Assembly: GCF_001439635.1 (NCBI RefSeq)
Contig: NZ_LMBZ01000001.1
Location: forward strand, 248,001 to 312,000
Reading direction: 5' to 3'
DNA from: Solibacillus cecembensis
GTDB lineage: Bacteria; Bacillota; Bacilli; Bacillales_A; Planococcaceae
Length of the DNA stretch: 64,000 nucleotides
Translations under genes and position numbers: made by a program
The notes under the pieces: model-generated
What the model was told of the DNA's origin: nothing
The model's database searches: none
Seen by the model: the letters and a program-made list of their open reading frames with translations, nothing else
Shown: positions 38,085 through 46,495 of the stretch, piece by piece
How positions within the stretch are numbered: position 1 is the stretch's first letter
Layout of the letters: every line of letters begins with the position of its first letter

Positions 38085-38120
38085 AGCCCGTTCATATGTT
38101 TAAACTGAACGGGTTTTTGC
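38085..38120 (+). terminator. Terminator upstream of the GntR operon
   Basis: AAGCCCGTTCA pairs with TGAACGGGTTT around an 11-nt loop, followed by TTTTGCTT. It insulates the ABC operon from the hydrolase. Confidence 0.85.
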
Positions 38121-38172
38121 TTGTTCAAAAAGTTATGAACTCTGAATATAAAATTAAAATTAACAGATTATA

Positions 38173-38212
38173 TTGACATTTATTCGGTTGATTGTATATA
38201 AAGTATATATAC
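38173..38212 (+). promoter_or_regulatory. Promoter with overlapping GntR operator palindrome
   Basis: TTGACA (38173-38178), 16 bases, then TATATA (38195-38200). The near-perfect palindrome GTATATAAAGTATATATAC (38194-38212) covers the -10 and start site, just ahead of the GntR gene at 38234. YtrA-type GntR regulators repress their own operon by binding such palindromes, so autoregulation is likely. Confidence 0.75.
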
Positions 38213-38233
38213 AATATAAATTGAGGAATTCCC

Positions 38234-38611
38234 ATGCAAATTTTAATCTCTCACAATTCAAAAGAGCCTTTTTATGAGCAAATTGTGAAGCAAATTAAGA
38301 AAAGTATTTTAGCCAATGAGATACCAATCGGGTTTGCTTTACCATCCATGCGTAATATGGCGAAAGAGTTAGATGTAAGTGTGATTACGACAAAGAGGGC
38401 CTATGAAGAGCTTGAAAAGGCTGGATTAATTTATTCCATTGTAGGAAAAGGCTCATTTGTAGCAGAACAGAATGTGGAATTGCTGATGGAACAAAAACAG
38501 AAGGTCATCGAAAAACAGTTAGGGCAGACAATCACAAATTGCAAGGAAATGGTCCTTAATCTAGAAGACATTCAACAATTAGTTGGACTTTTATATGAGG
38601 AGGCAGATTAA
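38234..38611 (+). CDS. GntR-family regulator, YtrA subfamily
   Basis: A 125-residue short GntR repressor: winged helix in residues 10-75 (YEQIVKQIKKSILANEI, LPSMRNMAKELDVSVITTKRAYEELEKAGLI) and a brief dimerising helix, with no large effector domain, as in YtrA. It is followed with a 1-nt overlap by an ABC ATPase gene. Regulators of this type usually control the ABC transporter they precede and respond to cell-wall antibiotics; here the transporter is damaged. Confidence 0.9.
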   Translation: MQILISHNSKEPFYEQIVKQIKKSILANEIPIGFALPSMRNMAKELDVSVITTKRAYEELEKAGLIYSIVGKGSFVAEQNVELLMEQKQKVIEKQLGQTITNCKEMVLNLEDIQQLVGLLYEEAD

Positions 38612-39489
38612 TGGATTCAATTATCGAGTTATCAAACGTGAATAAAACTTTTAATGGATTTGCAGTAAAAAACCTTTCCTTTAAAGTGAAAAAGGGCTTT
38701 GTAACAGGTTTTATCGGGGCAAATGGTGCAGGGAAATCGACAACAATTAAGCTTATTATGAATTTATTAAAACCTGACAGTGGGGAAGTAAAAATTTTTG
38801 GATTAGATTACAAAAAATATGAAAAACAAATTAAAGAAAACATTGGATTTGTTTATGATGACCATGTATTTTATGAACACCTTACTTTAGTAGAGATGAA
38901 GAAAATAATAGCACCTTTGTACAAAAGATGGGATGATTCATTATTTGCTACGTATGTCGCGCAATTTCAGTTACCTCTTAACAAAAAGCTAAAGACTTTT
39001 TCAAAAGGGATGTTGATGAAAGCATCATTAGCAATCGCGCTTTCTCATCACGCACAATTGATTATTATGGATGAGCCAACAGCTGACCTTGATCCTGTAT
39101 TTAGACGTGAGTTTCTAGCCCTTTTACATGAGTTAGTACAAGACGGTGAAAAAACGATATTCTTTTCAACACATATTACATCGGATTTAGATCGTATCGC
39201 GGATTATATCGTTTTCTTACATGAGGGTGAACTCCAATTTACAGATGAATTTTTAGCGGTATAAGAGCAGTTTGTGTTAGTAAAAGGTGGTTTGGAATTA
39301 TTGGACCGAGATACAGAAAAAGAATTTATGGCGATTCATAAAACCAAGTTAGGCTTTGAAGGGCTTTCAAAAAATAAAGAACGTGTCATGCAATTATTTG
39401 GAGAACTAGCCATTTACGAACCAGCGACATTAGAAGATATTATGTTCTATACGAAAAAGGAGAGTGAGCAAATTGCTGCAATTAGTTAA
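38611..39489 (+). pseudogene. ABC transporter ATPase split by an in-frame TAA
   Basis: Codons 1-217 give a full nucleotide-binding domain: Walker A GANGAGKST, signature FSKGMLMKA, Walker B LIIMDEPTADLDP and the switch histidine STHI. After FLAV a TAA at 39262-39264 interrupts; the same frame resumes EQFVLVKGGLELLDRD and runs to 39489, the usual C-terminal accessory domain of YtrB/YxlF-type ATPases. A single base change in a lysine, glutamate or glutamine codon would restore about 292 residues. The truncated product could still bind ATP, so partial function is possible. The 3' end overlaps the permease start by 26 bases, as in an intact operon. Confidence 0.82.
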
Positions 39490-40081
39490 AAAGGATTTTG
39501 TTATTCATAAAATCATTTTGTTATGTATGCTTGCTGGATTGATTATTTATATGGTTTTAGATGTTTCGCCCATTTTTTTAGGGCTTATATTTTCATGTAC
39601 AATGACACTGCAAATTTTCTCCAGTGATGAAAAGCGTACAGCTCAAATTTTATTAAGTTCACTGCCTTTAACACGTAGGGAAATTGTTAGTTCAAAGTAT
39701 ATAGCTGCTTTTCTATATATTGCCATCATCATTTGTATTTTGATAGCAGGTAGCTTCATTGTTCATCAAGAACAACCTAACTGGATTCATTTAGGTTTAG
39801 TTGCTGTTGCATCCTTAGTAGTTGTTGCTTTTATGTATCCATTTTCTTATAAGTTTGCAAGTAAATATTTGCTAATTACATTTGTCATTGGATTTGCCGT
39901 TTATTTTTTAGCGATGAAGTTGTTTATCCATGACTTGAATGATCAGTTTCGAGCAATCATTTTAAAAGTAACGCCTTTAATGGAATCACAAGCTATGTTT
40001 TTCGCACTCATTGCAGCCCTAGTACTATATGGTGTTTCATGGATTTTATCTGTAAAAATTTATGAACAGAAAGTATTTTAA
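39464..40081 (+). CDS. ABC-2 type permease
   Basis: A 205-residue integral membrane protein with six hydrophobic segments (LLCMLAGLIIYMVL, IFLGLIFSCTMTLQIF, ... YGVSWILSVKIYE). The cytoplasmic loop FSSDEKRTAQILLSSLPLTRREIVSSKY is the typical coupling sequence of ABC-2 permeases encoded with GntR-YtrA regulators. GTG at 39464 lies inside the end of the ATPase frame after AGGAG. It looks intact although its ATPase partner is interrupted. Confidence 0.85.
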   Translation: MSKLLQLVKKDFVIHKIILLCMLAGLIIYMVLDVSPIFLGLIFSCTMTLQIFSSDEKRTAQILLSSLPLTRREIVSSKYIAAFLYIAIIICILIAGSFIVHQEQPNWIHLGLVAVASLVVVAFMYPFSYKFASKYLLITFVIGFAVYFLAMKLFIHDLNDQFRAIILKVTPLMESQAMFFALIAALVLYGVSWILSVKIYEQKVF

Positions 40082-40094
40082 CTAGGTGGTTGAA

Positions 40095-40400
40095 ATGCAA
40101 AATAAATCTCGTGTATCTATTTTTAGGGAAAATTGGTTTCAAGGTATTTTCGCATTTTGTTTCGTTCAAGTAGTATTTATCCTTATGGAATTGACGGGCT
40201 GGATTCCGAATGTAAAGGATTTTGATGGGAAATTGTTCAGCAATATAATAAATTTGTTTAACATGAATCAGTGGTTTTCTTTCTATAACACGGCTTTTTT
40301 TAATCTAGTTACTGTTATACTAGGCGTAATTCTTATAGGCCAAATTAGTTTTGCGCTAATTCAAAAAGTAAAGAAGGAAGTAAAACATGGAATCAAATAA
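40095..40400 (+). CDS. Small membrane protein of the ABC operon
   Basis: A 101-residue protein with two membrane segments (about residues 16-36 and 70-92) and a basic tail (QKVKKEVKHGIK). ATG 40095 follows AGGTGG. It begins 13 bases after the permease stop, so it belongs to the operon. It is probably an accessory subunit; the family is not recognised. Confidence 0.6.
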   Translation: MQNKSRVSIFRENWFQGIFAFCFVQVVFILMELTGWIPNVKDFDGKLFSNIINLFNMNQWFSFYNTAFFNLVTVILGVILIGQISFALIQKVKKEVKHGIK

Positions 40401-40503
40401 ACAACGAACACCTTGGCTACTTGAACGAAATCAGTTGTCATAATTAGCTGCTATTTTACCGCCAATCGCATTGATTGTTGTTCGCTTAAATAAGCATAAA
40501 TAA
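40387..40503 (+). pseudogene. Small ORF interrupted by an in-frame TAA
   Basis: The ATG at 40387 overlaps the previous gene's end and follows AAGGAAG. It reads MESNKQRTPWLLERNQLS, meets TAA at 40441-40443, and continues in frame LAAILPPIALIVVRLNKHK to TAA at 40503. Joined, this would be a 38-residue single-helix membrane peptide with a natural topology, so the first stop looks like a nonsense change. Past it, to 40690, are short fragmentary frames (40504-40548 and 40545-40658) with no family signal. Confidence 0.55.
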
Positions 40504-40690
40504 ATGAAAAAACAGTGGAGAAAATACAGTTTTTCGCTAGCCTTATGACGTGCTTAAGGCTAATTAAACTATTGTCACATCATTGGATTAAGTTATCATT
40601 GTTACTTCTGTTGAATAACTTGGTATTGGGGACACTTATTTTTAAATCATTTAAGTAACAAATTATAGTTAGTTGACATGAATCAATTAT

Positions 40691-40737
40691 AATAAACGAG
40701 GGAAATGCCTGTTTCAATGCATTTCCCTCGTTTATTA
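40691..40737. terminator. Strong bidirectional terminator
   Basis: AATAAACGAGGGAAATGC is perfectly inverted as GCATTTCCCTCGTTTATT (18 bp, 10-nt loop). It closes the ABC operon and the convergent CPCC gene. Confidence 0.88.
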
Positions 40738-40841
40738 ATACTTCATTAATTAAAAGAGTAGTTTAAGCCAAGTTTATGAGGCATGTATGTATTTTAAGTT
40801 CATTTTTCAACAGATAAATTTAAGTCTCTTTTAATTTCGTT

Positions 40842-41147
40842 CTATTCTTTCATGATACTGTGTCCGTTTGAAAACTCAACTAATTTAAAACAGGTATCCC
40901 GTTCATCAGAAGTTGAAGGTTTGCGAACAGAATCGATGAAAAGCGCCTCTGATGCACCGAATTGTATAAAATTTCTTTGTGCTTCGTATAAAAAAACGCT
41001 ATTTGCTCCACCTTCATAAAATGGGTCAATGAACTGCACAAAATCGTCTTCCCAATAACAAATTGAACAGATTTCATATGTTCCAGTAGGGCATTGTTCT
41101 AACGTTTTGTAACCACAGCAAGGGCATGTGTAAAATTCATTATTCAT
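40842..41147 (-). CDS. CPCC-family cysteine-rich protein
   Basis: A 101-residue protein beginning with YTCPCCGYKTL, then ICSICYWEDD: two CxxC pairs forming a zinc ribbon, the hallmark of the CPCC family. Such proteins are small, solitary and often found in clusters of accessory or immunity-like genes; their activity is unknown. The start is ATG 41147. Its neighbour DUF4275 lies upstream on the same strand. Confidence 0.85.
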   Translation of the reverse strand: MNNEFYTCPCCGYKTLEQCPTGTYEICSICYWEDDFVQFIDPFYEGGANSVFLYEAQRNFIQFGASEALFIDSVRKPSTSDERDTCFKLVEFSNGHSIMKE

Positions 41148-41187
41148 TTTGTCATTAGCGCCTTACAAATTTTTTTTAGCAGATTGA

Positions 41188-41625
41188 TTAGTAGTTATCT
41201 GCATTACTAAAATATGGACCACAATGGCTTTCATGTGTAACAACGTATGTCCATGTGAAATTCTCGTCCACAACGTAGATGTCTTCTTCATTTGCAAATT
41301 GAGCTGCTTTTAATGTAGATGCTTGTTCTACTGTTAAAACGTTAGCTGAATGTTGATAAAATATGTAGCATTTCGACTTTTTAACGGCGTCAAAAGCGTC
41401 ATTTGCGGCAGTTTGAAGGAGGTGAGGTCTTCTATCATAGCTAAATACATGCCATAAATAACCACAAAAATACCGATCTCCGTATAGATGTATTTTTTCT
41501 TTCTCACTTTGTTTTAAATGACTCACAAAAGCTTCTTCCCAGAGCTTTCGAAAATAGATACCCCAATATGGGCTGGATTTAAATTTTATTTTTGTGCTTT
41601 GTAGTTGTTCGATTAAATAGTCCAT
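41188..41625 (-). CDS. DUF4275 family protein
   Basis: About 145 residues. It matches the pattern I know for DUF4275: LWEEAF near the N-terminus, GYLWHVFSY, a central CYIFYQHSANVL, then EDIYVVDENFTWTYVVTHE and GPYF at the end. The function is unknown. ATG 41625 is chosen because GGAG lies 6 nt upstream; the open frame continues to a TTG at 41706 without a ribosome site. It diverges from the gene at 41710. Confidence 0.78.
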   Translation of the reverse strand: MDYLIEQLQSTKIKFKSSPYWGIYFRKLWEEAFVSHLKQSEKEKIHLYGDRYFCGYLWHVFSYDRRPHLLQTAANDAFDAVKKSKCYIFYQHSANVLTVEQASTLKAAQFANEEDIYVVDENFTWTYVVTHESHCGPYFSNADNY

Positions 41626-41709
41626 TTGTTGCTCCGATTCTTTTGTTAGTATAATACTATTATGGATGTTAAAAGGAATTTTTGCTAGTATCAAAACACG
41701 AGGCAATGT

Positions 41710-42276
41710 ATGATTAATCTATTAAACTATGATAAGGAATACGATGGTTGGATTGAAGTGAAGGGGGAATATGTTGCTTATGCCGTTTCAGGAGAGGCAG
41801 ATGACTATGTGGAACAGACAAGTAAGCGTATGCGACAGCTCGCACAAGCAATTTATACGTTTCCGTTTTATTTACATTTTGAGAGCTACGATGATAGCCC
41901 AGAGTGGATTTTGCAAGAGAAGGATTTAGATATCCGTTATAAACCTTCAGGAAGAACCGTATTAACTCAAAGTGGGCGTAAAATGTTTCAAGCAGAGTTG
42001 CCTACATTTACGGTAGTTATTACAAATCAAGTTCAGCTCAATCAAGCGTTTAAATTATGGTTTCAAAATGCATTTGATAATCAATTATGGGCGATAACGC
42101 AAGAGAATAATGTCTATTATGAGAACGGTTTTGCAGCAGTCGATTTAAAAAAAGACATGACCATCCTTGTAACAGAGCATGACGCGTGTGGATTTACAGT
42201 TGTAACGAATGAAGCAGATTATCAGAGTGAGCCGTTGTTGAGAGCTTATTTAGAGAAGGTAATAAGTGGGTGGTAA
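41710..42276 (+). CDS. Hypothetical protein of the small-protein island
   Basis: A 188-residue soluble acidic protein, unrecognised. It has a beta-rich start (YDGWIEVKGEYVAYAVSG) and a helix-rich middle, with tryptophans at WIEV, PEWIL, KLWFQ and DNQLWAI. It is the first of five or six same-strand genes with tight spacing (3 bases to the next), suggesting one transcript. No signal peptide or membrane helix. The ribosome site before ATG 41710 is weak (GAGG). Confidence 0.6.
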   Translation: MINLLNYDKEYDGWIEVKGEYVAYAVSGEADDYVEQTSKRMRQLAQAIYTFPFYLHFESYDDSPEWILQEKDLDIRYKPSGRTVLTQSGRKMFQAELPTFTVVITNQVQLNQAFKLWFQNAFDNQLWAITQENNVYYENGFAAVDLKKDMTILVTEHDACGFTVVTNEADYQSEPLLRAYLEKVISGW

Positions 42277-42279
42277 AAA

Positions 42280-42699
42280 ATGGACGTTACGAAGAACTTA
42301 CAAAATATAATAGAAACGATTTGTTTAAGCGAAACAGTGGATAGTTTACACTTTTGGGGGCCAAAGCTAATTCTTTCAGCTGCTAATACTAGTATTTACG
42401 ATGAAGTATATATACATATAGAAGGGGCATTTTCAATTATTGAAAATGAGCAAACAATAGCAATGGGAGTGGGCTATTCTATGCGATTGCAGCAGCTTTG
42501 TAGATTAGCATTTCAGAAAATTTCGGCTATAAAGGTTATTGCTGCAAACGATTTGTGCTTTATATTCGAATCTGGCATCCAATTATATCTTTTTGGAGAT
42601 AATGGCGTATTTGAAAGCTGGCAACTAGAGGCTCGGGTAGAAGAAAAACAACTTTTAATTGTAGCTGGACCAGGTGAACGAGTATCGATTTTTGGATAG
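42280..42699 (+). CDS. Hypothetical protein of the small-protein island
   Basis: A 139-residue soluble protein, unrecognised. It is predicted mostly beta, ending with a strand-rich half (LCFIFESGIQLYLFGDNGVFESWQL...). The repeating short strands resemble small immunity-type folds, but that is only an impression. It starts 3 bases after the previous stop, with GGTGG inside the upstream gene, so it is co-transcribed. Confidence 0.6.
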   Translation: MDVTKNLQNIIETICLSETVDSLHFWGPKLILSAANTSIYDEVYIHIEGAFSIIENEQTIAMGVGYSMRLQQLCRLAFQKISAIKVIAANDLCFIFESGIQLYLFGDNGVFESWQLEARVEEKQLLIVAGPGERVSIFG

Positions 42700-42716
42700 T
42701 ACATAAAGGTGATTAT

Positions 42717-43190
42717 ATGCGAACGAGCAAAATAAGAGGTACCAAACGAAAGTTACGAAAGATCGAACAGTATTTAATCAATAGAGCAAAGCATTTTCCA
42801 AACGATTTTTACGATAGGGTTTATGCGTTTAAGCTTCCAGCCAATCAGCAATTTATAGATAGTCTAAATCCGAAGGGACAAAAAGTCGTTTTCAATTATT
42901 TAATGGATTGTGCAATGAATTTAAAAAAGAAGAAACCGAATGCAGCCTATAAAATTGCCGTGTTACTATTTCCAGAAAAATTTTGGCGCTCTGAATTGAT
43001 TGTTTTTGAAAAGGAAGCAGTATATCAGGACTTTTTTAATCGGAATCAACCTTGGCAAGTATGGCGTGAGGTGAAAAATCCAGCCGATCCATTCATTTCA
43101 ATTCATTGGACGAAAAAGATGTATGAAGAATTAATTGACGATGATGATGTACAACAGCAGCAAACATTCATTTGTTACATAGAAAGGTAG
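42717..43190 (+). CDS. DUF3916 family protein
   Basis: A 157-residue basic protein. Start SKIRGTKRKLRKIEQYL and the core HFPNDFYDRVYAFKLPANQQFIDSL...FWRSELIVFEKEAVYQDFFNRN..W match my memory of DUF3916, a Bacillales family of unknown function. ATG 42717 follows AAAGGTG. It lies 17 bases after the preceding gene and 9 bases before the next, in the same run of small genes. Confidence 0.72.
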   Translation: MRTSKIRGTKRKLRKIEQYLINRAKHFPNDFYDRVYAFKLPANQQFIDSLNPKGQKVVFNYLMDCAMNLKKKKPNAAYKIAVLLFPEKFWRSELIVFEKEAVYQDFFNRNQPWQVWREVKNPADPFISIHWTKKMYEELIDDDDVQQQQTFICYIER

Positions 43191-43199
43191 GGAAATTGG

Positions 43200-44543
43200 A
43201 TGCACTTTCAGTATCAGTTAGAGGATGAGCGTTTAAATAGCGGTAAATGGGCATTTGAAAACGGCTCGATTAAAGGCGATTTGCAAATTTATGTGGACGG
43301 GGAAATGTTTTTTAACGAAACGTGCATGAAAGTAGTGGAATTGGCGACTGAGCTTGGAAAGTGGCTTGGTTTGGCTCGATATGGGGTACAGCGAGGTTTT
43401 GCGTATACGTCAATGGATCATGACGAGGTGATTCTTCATTTTGCAATGCAGCAGGATGGCATACTGCTTACTTCACGTTTACAAAATGTTGAGCTGCAGA
43501 AGCTATTAGAGGTAGAGGACGTTATTCATGCGGTTACGAAGTTTTTAACGGTGTTAAATATGAAACTACATGAAATGGATTACTTCGAGAAGCTTGATCT
43601 TTATTTACATAATTATTTGTCCGAAAATGCTAAAGCGTTACTATTATTGGAACAAAACGAATATGATGAGTCATTTGCACTACTAAATAAGCTTGCAGAG
43701 GAGCAACCAAGTGTTCAAAGTTTAAATAACTTAGCATGGATGTATTTGCGAGAGGAAGAGGATCCGAAAACGGCGAAATGTTTGCTTGAGGAATTGCTTG
43801 TGCTAAATCCACAGTCCTATTTCCCATATAGTATGCTCGGGGAAATTTCGTTAGCCGAGAAGCGATATGAAGAAGCTGAAATGTATTTGACAAAAAGCTT
43901 ACAGTTCCAGCATTCGGAGGCAGCTTTAATTAATCTTGGTATTGCTTTATTTTATCAAAGTCATTTTGAAGAAGCTGCCCAACAGTTTTGTAAAATGACA
44001 GGATATACAGATGTGACATGGCTATATGAGGTATTTGGGTGGATTAAAGCGGGGAAATTTGAGAAAGCAACAGCTAAGCTTGCAAGCTGGACACCTGAAA
44101 TGGAGGACTATGTGAGCGCGACAGAAATTGCAGATGTATATGTGGAACTAAATGAACTTATATTGGCAAAAAAATGGTTTGACTCTAGCTTGACGGAGGG
44201 CTATTTCACACCGTATTTTACACCTTATCTCATTAGCCGTTATTCTTATGTATTAATGGAGCTCCAAGAAGAGGCAATTTGTCAGCAATTTATCGATGCT
44301 CAAATTGTATTAAAGATAGCAGAAATACAAGAAATCGAGCAAGAACCATGTGAAGCAAATTGGACGGAACTTGATAAACAAGAAAGTCTAGAGGAATCAC
44401 AGGCAGAACAAGTAATGCTTGAAACGTTATTTGAGCAACTATCTCAAGGTTATGTTCCACAGTATGAATACGAATTATATCCGACAACCGGCTGCTATTT
44501 ATTTGGATGCACACAGCACGGACATGCAGAATATGAGCAGTAA
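43200..44543 (+). CDS. TPR-repeat protein
   Basis: A 447-residue soluble protein. Residues 1-130 form a beta-rich N-terminal domain (YVDGEMFFNETC...LGKWLGLARYG) of the kind found in accessory clusters of Bacillales. Residues 140-345 contain about five tetratricopeptide-like helical pairs (SVQSLNNLAWMYLRE, SYFPYSMLGEISLAEKRYEE, AALINLGIALFYQ). The acidic C-terminal 80 residues end in a Tyr/Cys/His-rich tail (CYLFGCTQHGH). Probably a protein-interaction scaffold. ATG 43200, GGTAGGG upstream. Confidence 0.75.
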   Translation: MHFQYQLEDERLNSGKWAFENGSIKGDLQIYVDGEMFFNETCMKVVELATELGKWLGLARYGVQRGFAYTSMDHDEVILHFAMQQDGILLTSRLQNVELQKLLEVEDVIHAVTKFLTVLNMKLHEMDYFEKLDLYLHNYLSENAKALLLLEQNEYDESFALLNKLAEEQPSVQSLNNLAWMYLREEEDPKTAKCLLEELLVLNPQSYFPYSMLGEISLAEKRYEEAEMYLTKSLQFQHSEAALINLGIALFYQSHFEEAAQQFCKMTGYTDVTWLYEVFGWIKAGKFEKATAKLASWTPEMEDYVSATEIADVYVELNELILAKKWFDSSLTEGYFTPYFTPYLISRYSYVLMELQEEAICQQFIDAQIVLKIAEIQEIEQEPCEANWTELDKQESLEESQAEQVMLETLFEQLSQGYVPQYEYELYPTTGCYLFGCTQHGHAEYEQ

Positions 44544-44558
44544 TCTCGAGGAGGAAGT

Positions 44559-45137
44559 ATGTTTTCAAATGACGAATTAAAAGCGCTTATTGCCGGGGAA
44601 ATGATAGGCGCTATTTACCCATATTCGAGTCGAAATGAGCTAGAAGTAGAGCATTATTTAAAGCGACTCGTAGCCGAACTAAAACGTGAAAAAATTCAAG
44701 TGATTGAAGTGCCTGCTAATTTCGGCAGTGGCTATGCATCTTATTTTGAGTGGTGCTGTTACGAGGATGAGCATGTTACCGTGTATGAAGATGAGGACAC
44801 GCGTACGGTAGAAATTGAAGGTCTTGCTGTAGCGATTAGTCGACTCGCACCCGTTGTGTTAATTGGGCGGATGAATCGGTCGGATACATACTCGAAGGAC
44901 GGAAAATCATTAAATGGCGGGAGAACATTTTTTTCGCAGCCCTCTGATTTACATATAGAACCTGCTTTTAGACTACTTGTTCAAAGGCTTGAGCGACTGT
45001 TCATGAAATATCAATATACAATTTTAAGAACAGAGGATGTTTCGTGTCCGATACCGTTTCAAGCGGATATACCAACAACCCTACGTGAGAAAAGGGATTA
45101 TTTAGTTTGGGATGCGATTTTTTATTGGGAGGATTAA
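44559..45137 (+). CDS. Hypothetical protein of the small-protein island
   Basis: A 192-residue soluble protein, unrecognised. It has mixed alpha/beta order, with YFEWCCYED and a long acidic strand pair (HVTVYEDEDTRTVEIEG) in the middle and VWDAIFYWED at the C-terminus. That ending, rich in aromatic and acidic residues, resembles immunity-like proteins I have seen in polyimmunity clusters; this is an impression. ATG at 44559 follows CGAGGAGG. Confidence 0.62.
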   Translation: MFSNDELKALIAGEMIGAIYPYSSRNELEVEHYLKRLVAELKREKIQVIEVPANFGSGYASYFEWCCYEDEHVTVYEDEDTRTVEIEGLAVAISRLAPVVLIGRMNRSDTYSKDGKSLNGGRTFFSQPSDLHIEPAFRLLVQRLERLFMKYQYTILRTEDVSCPIPFQADIPTTLREKRDYLVWDAIFYWED

Positions 45138-45229
45138 GAGATACTATATGCACTTAGTGAAAAAAAGTGGATATATTATATTGTAATAATACCGGAATAA
45201 AATTTTTAACTGAAAAGAGGAGTATTTAT

Positions 45230-45565
45230 ATGCAGCTTTGTCGTCGATGTGAGAAAAATAAACAATTAAGAGTGGAGGCGGATATAAGTGCGGATCCATT
45301 TTGGTGTGGTCGATGCCTTTCAAATTTAGATATGGATAACTTTACAATATCTAATGCGTTGAAACGAGAGCTCCAAGCCTGGATAAATGATTATGGTACA
45401 TGGATTGACTGGGGAAATGATGGGATTATTCCAAATGGTGTCTTGTTGGAGCAACGGCATAATGAACAAGGCGCTCTGCTAACGGCAAAAGTGAAGCTGG
45501 CGTTACAAGGACAATATCAAGTTGTATTTTCGCCATCTACATTTGCAATGGGACATAGCAAATAA
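45230..45565 (+). CDS. Zinc-ribbon small hypothetical protein
   Basis: A 111-residue protein with CRRC (residues 4-7) and CGRC (26-29), a likely zinc ribbon, then a helical/beta domain (LKRELQAWINDYGTWIDWG, GVLLEQRHNEQG). The ATG at 45230 follows AGAGGAG with correct spacing, so the longer open frame from 45167 is not used. The family is not recognised. It is encoded 92 bases after the previous gene and may have its own promoter. Confidence 0.65.
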   Translation: MQLCRRCEKNKQLRVEADISADPFWCGRCLSNLDMDNFTISNALKRELQAWINDYGTWIDWGNDGIIPNGVLLEQRHNEQGALLTAKVKLALQGQYQVVFSPSTFAMGHSK

Positions 45566-45604
45566 TTATACCATGTGCTTTAAGGAAAGTTTGGGTGGAA
45601 TAAA

Positions 45605-45916
45605 TTGAATAACGATAAATTGATATACAGTATACTTTTTGAATTAACGAATGGTAGAGTTCCAAATCCTACAGATTACAAACTAGAATTGTTTATATGG
45701 GCGGAAACTTTAGAGCGCATGGGAAATTACGGGTATGTGAGAGGGGTTACCATTTCTTATTTTGAAGAGGATGAGTGGTATGATGAAACCGTTCACTCCG
45801 TTGTACTCGATTCCGTACAAGTTACGAATGTTGGATTAGCCTTTTTAAAGGAAAATAGTTCATGGATGCAAACATATAAAGAGATTGCGAATGTGAATGA
45901 ATGGTTAGAAATTTAA
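45605..45916 (+). CDS. Hypothetical protein
   Basis: A 103-residue acidic protein starting at TTG 45605 after GGGTGG. Short strands and helices (FIWAETLERMGNYGYVRGVTISYFEEDEWYDETVHS) suggest a small alpha/beta domain. It is unrecognised. It lies 39 bases after the zinc-ribbon gene and is the last gene of the small-protein island before a hairpin. Confidence 0.58.
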   Translation: MNNDKLIYSILFELTNGRVPNPTDYKLELFIWAETLERMGNYGYVRGVTISYFEEDEWYDETVHSVVLDSVQVTNVGLAFLKENSSWMQTYKEIANVNEWLEI

Positions 45917-46014
45917 ATGTGTTTTGTGCAACTAACGAATGCTGTTGTTAAACCGAAACTAGTAAAATATGCAAAAACAGATAGAATAACATAACTAAAC
46001 CCACGTTAGGAAAC

Positions 46015-46056
46015 AGTTAAAACCCGTTCGAATTATTATGAACGGGCTTTAACTAT
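46015..46056. terminator. Hairpin terminator, bidirectional
   Basis: AGTTAAAACCCGTTC and GAACGGGCTTTAACT pair over 15 bp with one mismatch. T-runs are short on both sides, so efficiency may be moderate. Confidence 0.65.
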
Positions 46057-46099
46057 TAGACTCATTATATGATTTGTTTACTTACTTGTAGTAAACGAA

Positions 46100-46495
46100 T
46101 TACTTATTCAAGCTTTGAATAAATGCATCGCGCTGTTCATCGGTTTGTTGGACGGTATTAACGAGCATGGCGCCAATGATGTGAGAAGACTTATCTTTTT
46201 CCACAATGAATTGTACATTAACAGGCTCAAGCTTTCCGTCTACTGTACATTCGCCTTTATATTCAACAACACGATCTAACATTTTCGTTTCGAAATATTC
46301 CCAGCCACCTTTTTCACAAACATTCGAAAAGGCCACTTCAGTTGTTAACGGACTATCACTCGTTAATGTTGCTGCTTTCATATAATCTATGTATTCATTG
46401 TCCGTAATCGTATCTTTTGGACCGAAAAAATAAACAAAGATACCTAAAATTGCAATCGGAATAATCCAAAAAATTGTTCGCTTCTTTTTCCCCAC
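46100..46495 (-). CDS. Membrane-anchored hypothetical protein
   Basis: A 131-residue protein with basic start MGKKKR, one membrane helix (residues 7-24, IFWIIPIAILGIFVYFF) and an outside domain holding two cysteines (NVCEKGG and GECTVDG) that could form a disulfide. Its family is not recognised. The domain looks like small secreted Bacillales proteins of cystatin or NTF2-like strand order. ATG 46495 behind GGGGGA. Monocistronic. Confidence 0.65.
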   Translation of the reverse strand: MGKKKRTIFWIIPIAILGIFVYFFGPKDTITDNEYIDYMKAATLTSDSPLTTEVAFSNVCEKGGWEYFETKMLDRVVEYKGECTVDGKLEPVNVQFIVEKDKSSHIIGAMLVNTVQQTDEQRDAFIQSLNK

